The notes under the pieces: generated by a model
Told to the model about the DNA's origin: nothing
Database searches by the model: none
What the model saw: only the letters and a program-made list of their open reading frames with translations
Translations under genes and position numbers: made by a program
Origin: Strix aluco
Lineage: Eukaryota > Chordata > Aves > Strigiformes > Strigidae
Assembly: GCF_031877795.1 (NCBI RefSeq)
Contig: NC_133971.1
Coordinates: 394,501-458,500 of the forward strand
DNA length: 64,000 bases
Reading direction: 5' to 3'
In this document: positions 59,846-64,000 of the stretch, one piece after another
Position numbering within the stretch: position 1 is the first letter of the stretch
Layout of the letters: each line of letters begins with the position of its first letter

Positions 59846-61260
59846 TAGAACCATAGAATCCCAGGTTCAAAGGGACCTCTGAGATCAGCTGGTCCAACCT
59901 TTCTTGGCAAAAGCATGGTCTAGACAAGCCCAGGACCCCATCCATCTGAATCTTAAAACTGTCCAATGTTGGGGAATCCACCACTTCTCTGGGGAGATTA
60001 TTCCAGTGGCTGATTGTTCTCATGGTGAAAAATTTTCCTCCTGTGTCCAATCAGAATCTCCCCAGAAGTAACTTGCACCCGTTACCCCTCGTCTTTTCCA
60101 TGTGACTCCTTAGTCTCCATCTTCTTTGTGGTCATCCTTTAAATACTGGAACATGGTGACAAGGTCTCCCCTCAGCCTTCTCTTCTCAGGGCTGAACAAA
60201 CCCAGTTCTCTCGGCCTTTCCTCACGTGGCTGCCCAGTCCCCTGATCATCCTTGTGGCCCTTCTCTGGGCCCTCTCCAGCTTGGCCACAGCTTTTTTGAG
60301 TAGCGGGGAGAAAAACTGAACACAGTGTTCCAGGTATGGCCTGTCAAGTGCTCAGTAGAGTGGGATAACAACTTCTTTACTTGTGCTGAGGATGCCCTTG
60401 TTGATGTAACCCAGCACCCCATTGGCTGGTCACTCATGTTGAGCTTGTTGTCCACCCCAGGTCCCTTTCCCCAGAGCTGCTCCCCAGCCAGGTAGATCCC
60501 AGCCTGTGCTGCACTCCTGAATGATGTTTTCCCAGGTGCAAGACCCTACACTTGTCCTCTTGGACTTCATAAGGTCCTTGTTAGCCACCTCTTCCAGCCT
60601 GTGCAGGTCATCCTGCAGGGTGGCTCTCCGTCCCTCAGTGTCCACTTCCCCACTCAGTTTGGTATTGCCAGCAAACTTCACCAGGGTGCAGCTGATCCCA
60701 TCATCCTCTTATGGACATATTAAACAGCGTTGGGCCTAATATCAATCCTGGGGGACCCCACTTGTGACAGGTTGCCAGTTTGAGAAGGAGCCATTTCCCC
60801 CCACCCTCTGGGTACATCTGGACAGCGAGTTCCACCCCCACTGCATGGACACTTGTCTGGGCCATAATGCACTGGTTTCTGGAGGAGGAGGCGGCTGTGG
60901 GGAGCTGTATTGAAAGGCTTGGAGAAATCCAGGTAGGCAATGTCCACCGCTTGCCCCACATCAGCTGAACAGGTCACTTTGTTGTAGAAGGCGATCGGGT
61001 TTGTCAGGGATGATTTTCCCTTGGTGAATCTGTGATGGCTTTTACCAGTCATGTTCTTCATTTGACTTGGGATGGTCCTCAGGAGTTGTTCCATAACTTT
61101 CCCAGGGACTGAAATAAGACTGATGGGCCCATAATTTCCTGGATCCTCCTGTAAGCCCTTCTTGTAGATGGGGGTGACATTAGTCTTCTTCCAGTTTTCT
61201 TTCACTCTTCTTCCATGACTTCTCAAAAATTACGGAGAGCAGCTGGCCAACTTGCTGAGG
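59846..61260 (-). mobile_element. CR1 LINE, antisense to PAX5, with inactive reverse transcriptase
   Basis: This ~1.4-kb CR1 lies on the minus strand. Its 3' tail is at 59,846 (reading CATAGAACCATAGAATCCC on the + strand). Going 5', ORF2 shows [12 protein letters not shown], then the region upstream of the C-terminus, then the reverse-transcriptase domain: NVTPIYKKG, DPGNYGPISLIS, AYLDFSKPFNTAPHS and GPPGLILGPTLFN. The catalytic box expected as FADDTK reads FAGNTK (60,659-60,676), so both active-site aspartates are lost. Frameshifts break the frame repeatedly. The 5' limit is fuzzy. This is an older subfamily than the copies at 3 and 11 kb. Confidence 0.92.
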
Positions 61261-64000
61261 CAGGCTTTAGACTGAAGGACTTGGTGGCAGGGTCCAAAGT
61301 GGCAATGCTCACACAATTGCAAATGGCTAGGGAATAAACCAGGCCAACCAGAGTAGTGAGAAATGTTCCATAGCTGCCTCCCCAGAAGAGAACCAGAAGG
61401 ACAATGACCTCAAGTGTATGTATACCAATGCGTGCTTTTTGATGTCTTCTGCGGTTTTGAAAAAGCCAAGAGTGCAGAAGCATGAATGCACTTAGAAACC
61501 TAAAATAGTGATAATGAAAACAAACATGACGTTTAACTGCCTTTGCAGTTAAAACACCCAACGTGACACTTTCCGTGCCTTTGCACATGCTGCAACACCT
61601 TTCCCCCACCCCAACCTGCCTCTGGCCATGCCCCTGTGCCGGATGGAGACCCCCCAGGATGGAGCTGGGCACACAAGGAGGGTGAGAGCGTGTCCCTGGG
61701 TCTGCTGGGGACTCTAACAGGGTCTCATGCCACAGCAACCTGCAAAAGACTGTCAAGGTTGCCGTGAAAGGGTCTCCCCTTGCCTGCCTGAGGCTGCAGA
61801 CTGCTCCCCTTGTGCCCTGTCCTTCGCCTCCTCTTCCTCCATCTCCTCCTCAGTGTGAAATTAGGTGGGGGTCAGAAATGGTAGTGGCTCAATTTCTCAC
61901 TTGAGACCTGGCATGGTGTTGCGGGAGCACAGGAGGGTGCTGAGGGCTGCCGAAAGTTGGCACGTTGCAGCCTCCACCCCGTTCACACCAGGGCTGAGAC
62001 CCGTGGGTGCTGGTGCACAGGACCTCGCTCCACATGCCCCGTTCACTCACAGCACCCCCCGAGTGGCAGATGTGGGAGAGCGGGGGTGGCAGCAGCAGCC
62101 CTGTACCCTGCCTTCGGGAGGAGGGGGCTGGGGAATGCCAGGGCTTCCCTGTTGCACCGTCCCATTGTCCGATCGGTGCCATCCCCTGGGTACCGGTGGG
62201 AAACCTTCCCCGGCCGTGGGAGCTGCCGGACCACGCTGCGGGCAGCAAACTGTGTCATGCATGCTGCGGTGGCCTGGGGGAACCGCTCACGGGTGCAGGT
62301 CGGGCATCGTCTCGCCACCCACCCATGCTCCCGTCGCTGGTGGTCGGCAGTGGTCGACTTCAGTGGGATCCAGAAATCACCTCAGCATCTCCTCCAGGAG
62401 CTGGTTTGATGGACCTTCTCCATCGTCCACGCCCTCTCAGAGGAGGGCAGAGCGTGGGGAAGCGCCGTGCTCCGCTCCTGTTGCCGTGTCGGGTGGATGG
62501 ATGCGGTAACGGCGCCGCGCCCGGCAGTGCTCGCCTACTGGCCTCTGTGCCAGGTGCTGCTTAAGCATGAAACAGTGCCGAGGACACGGGCATGGGGATG
62601 CCTGTGGCTCGTGGGCAGTGTGGGAGAGCGTGCCCATGGCCAGGCAGGCAGAAAGTGCAGCTGAAGGAAGTCGGATGCAGATGCAGCTCTTGGGTGTAAG
62701 AAGTAAACAGAAATTTCTGAGGCGTAAAAACCCACATTGTACAGCTGTGGAGGATCTTTAAAAGTTAATTTCTCCTGACTAATGCATGTGGATAAAATAT
62801 ATAAAAATACCGTTAAACTTGCACTTTGTGTAACTTGTAAAAACCTGTAGGTACCTATTACGTTATATTTTATAACGGTGTTTTATTCCGATGTTTTGCA
62901 CTATGCCCATAAGCCATTATGCTGAATCCAGGTGAGACATTTCTTTGCTTCGTTTCAAGCGTGCACATTTGCAGGCTTGAGGCCACAGTTCTTTATTTTG
63001 TAAATTGAGGCTGTATTTAATTTATGCACAAGAAAAGTCTGCAGGTATTAACAGCTTTTTGTGAATGCTGTTGGTGGATAATCGGACAGTGCAGATGGAT
63101 GCCTTCTGCTCGTCGGACGGCGCACAGCATCCCTCTGCAGCTCGCAGCCACGCTGCTGGTGGAGGGAGCTGCATCCTCCGGGGTCTTCCCCTCTCTTTGC
63201 ATGCAGTAAATCCGGCCTTGACCCAGGCTGGTGGTACGGTTTGAATGTTTTGTCGGGGGTTTGAAGTTTAGGAGAAGCAGCATGGCTGCTGGGGAGTCCT
63301 CTGTGTTTCTTCAGGATCTTAGGAAGGCTTTCCTCCCCGGGGAGGGCGGGTCTGGGGTTTGCCTGCTGGGGTGCAGCAGTGCTCTGGGTGTTTCTAAGCT
63401 TGGCTCATCAAATGGGTGGGACATGGGTGAGCCCTTCACTGCTTTTATTTTCTCTGGGTAAGTTTCCCAGATTGCGCTTCGTGAAGAATTCAGGATGCTA
63501 AGTGGGAATTTTGCTTTGCTGTTTTAGGCTTGTGTGAAAATATTAGTTCTGACTGAAGCTTGGTGGTCTCTGTCAGGCCCGCACAGGCTGTCGCTGTTGT
63601 GGGGTGTGCAACAACAGCTGCTTGCGGTGTGAAACCTTCCCGCTGGCTACCGTGGGTCCATGTTCTGCTCCGGTGTCCACCGTGTTTCACTCCAGCGGGA
63701 TAACAAATGCCCCGGAGTTACTGTACTGAGTACAGACCCCGTTGGGCTGTGTTTGCGTGTTCTACCACCCCCGTCAGATTTTCGGAGGTGTAATTCCTCT
63801 CCCAGTCGGTCATAACCAGAGGCAAGTTTGGTGTTTCCAAAGCTACGCAGAGCACAATTCCATCTACAGCCTGCTTTAGTCTGTGTCACTCAAGTGTATC
63901 TAGAAATGATTTTTTGAAAGAAATGATGAAAGGATGTGTTATGGCATGGTTTGGAAGTAGGTATAAACTATGTTAAAATTGCTTCAATGAGCTTTTAACA
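61261..64000 (+). other. PAX5: Intron 5 of PAX5, to the window edge
   Basis: No exon is recognised. A GC-rich block lies at 61,560-62,680 and an AT-rich block at 62,755-63,060. The intron continues past the right edge, since no exon 6 motif or matching acceptor with a PAX5 reading frame is present. Confidence 0.7.

Larger units (their letters stand above)
24529..64000 (+). other. PAX5: PAX5 gene, 5' half (exons 1A, 1B, 2-5; intron 5 open)
   Basis: The coding blocks join in frame as 1A (46 nt) or 1B (43 nt) + 166 + 198 + 65 + 129 nt, giving 202 codons (the last incomplete) from the 1A start. All donors are GT and all acceptors AG. PAX5 is chosen over PAX2 and PAX8 for four reasons: exon 1A encodes a PAX5-type MxLEKxYxTPR start, exon 1B encodes MEIHCKHDPF, exon 3 has VVEKIAEYK and [11 protein letters not shown], and exons 4-5 encode QQPPNQ and the PAX5-type [22 protein letters not shown]. 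Introns are 6,745 (1A-2), 4,325 (2), 3,850 (3) and 1,480 bp (4), and over 22.4 kb (5). Exons 6-10, with the partial homeodomain and the transactivation and inhibitory domains, are outside the window. The start given is the first coding base, because the true transcription start is unknown. Confidence 0.97.

Noticed and set aside
61223-61756. 177-codon minus-strand frame with a hydrophobic segment
   Set aside because: Its start is not supported. The 3' end overlaps the 5' fuzzy part of the antisense CR1, and the hydrophobic stretch matches no family I recognise.
41533-64000. Search for PAX5 exon 6 (partial homeodomain)
   Set aside because: No frame contains the expected FTQQQLE, DRVFER or similar words after a matching acceptor, so exon 6 is outside the window.
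1-64000. CRISPR arrays, bacterial operons, tRNA or rRNA genes
   Set aside because: No evenly spaced direct repeats, ribosome-binding-site-led gene strings, or cloverleaf or rRNA-like sequence was seen. The window is clearly vertebrate nuclear DNA.

Overview
This is a stretch of vertebrate nuclear DNA, almost certainly from a bird. It has introns with GT-AG splice sites, a large CpG island, several truncated CR1 LINEs ending in the avian-type ATTCTGTG/ATTCTATG octamer tail, and what looks like an old avian endogenous-retrovirus LTR. There are no bacterial-style genes. The one protein-coding gene I can support is the 5' half of PAX5 on the + strand. It encodes the paired-domain transcription factor (BSAP) that commits cells to the B lineage and also patterns the midbrain-hindbrain boundary. 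In chicken, the region matching human 9p lies on the Z chromosome, so a Z location is likely here. That is an inference.

Layout. Bases 1-21,690 are intergenic upstream DNA without a recognisable exon. They hold CR1 fragments (2.56-3.56, 5.05-5.43, 9.74-9.82 and 10.97-11.35 kb), a perfect 35-bp inverted repeat (9.53-9.64 kb), an LTR remnant (12.2-12.5 kb) and some AT-rich candidate conserved stretches. Bases 21.7-29.1 kb form a broken CpG-island complex with both alternative PAX5 first exons: 1A (24,529-24,574) and 1B (26,970-27,012). A ~500-bp AAAAG homopurine tract sits directly before exon 1A. A ~730-bp homopyrimidine tract of opposite polarity lies past exon 1B. Between the exons are a cluster of four CCAAT boxes with GC boxes and a 45-bp AT-rich imperfect palindrome.

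The common exons follow: exon 2 (31,320-31,485), exon 3 (35,811-36,008), exon 4 (39,859-39,923) and exon 5 (41,404-41,532). Their lengths and splice phases (46 or 43, 166, 198, 65, 129 nt) give an open frame through the whole paired domain, the octapeptide and the nuclear-localisation segment, with residue numbering that matches human PAX5. Everything from 41,533 to the end is intron 5, at least 22.5 kb long and still open at the window edge. Exon 6 (partial homeodomain) and the transactivation exons lie beyond the window. Intron 5 carries a short CR1 tail, a 3' CR1 fragment, a longer minus-strand CR1 whose reverse-transcriptase active site is mutated, an octamer motif, and a candidate conserved element at about 57.2-57.6 kb.

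I found no previously undescribed multi-gene system. The notable features are regulatory and structural: the opposed purine/pyrimidine tracts around the dual promoters, the CCAAT cluster, the paired octamer motifs in intron 3, and the perfect upstream hairpin.
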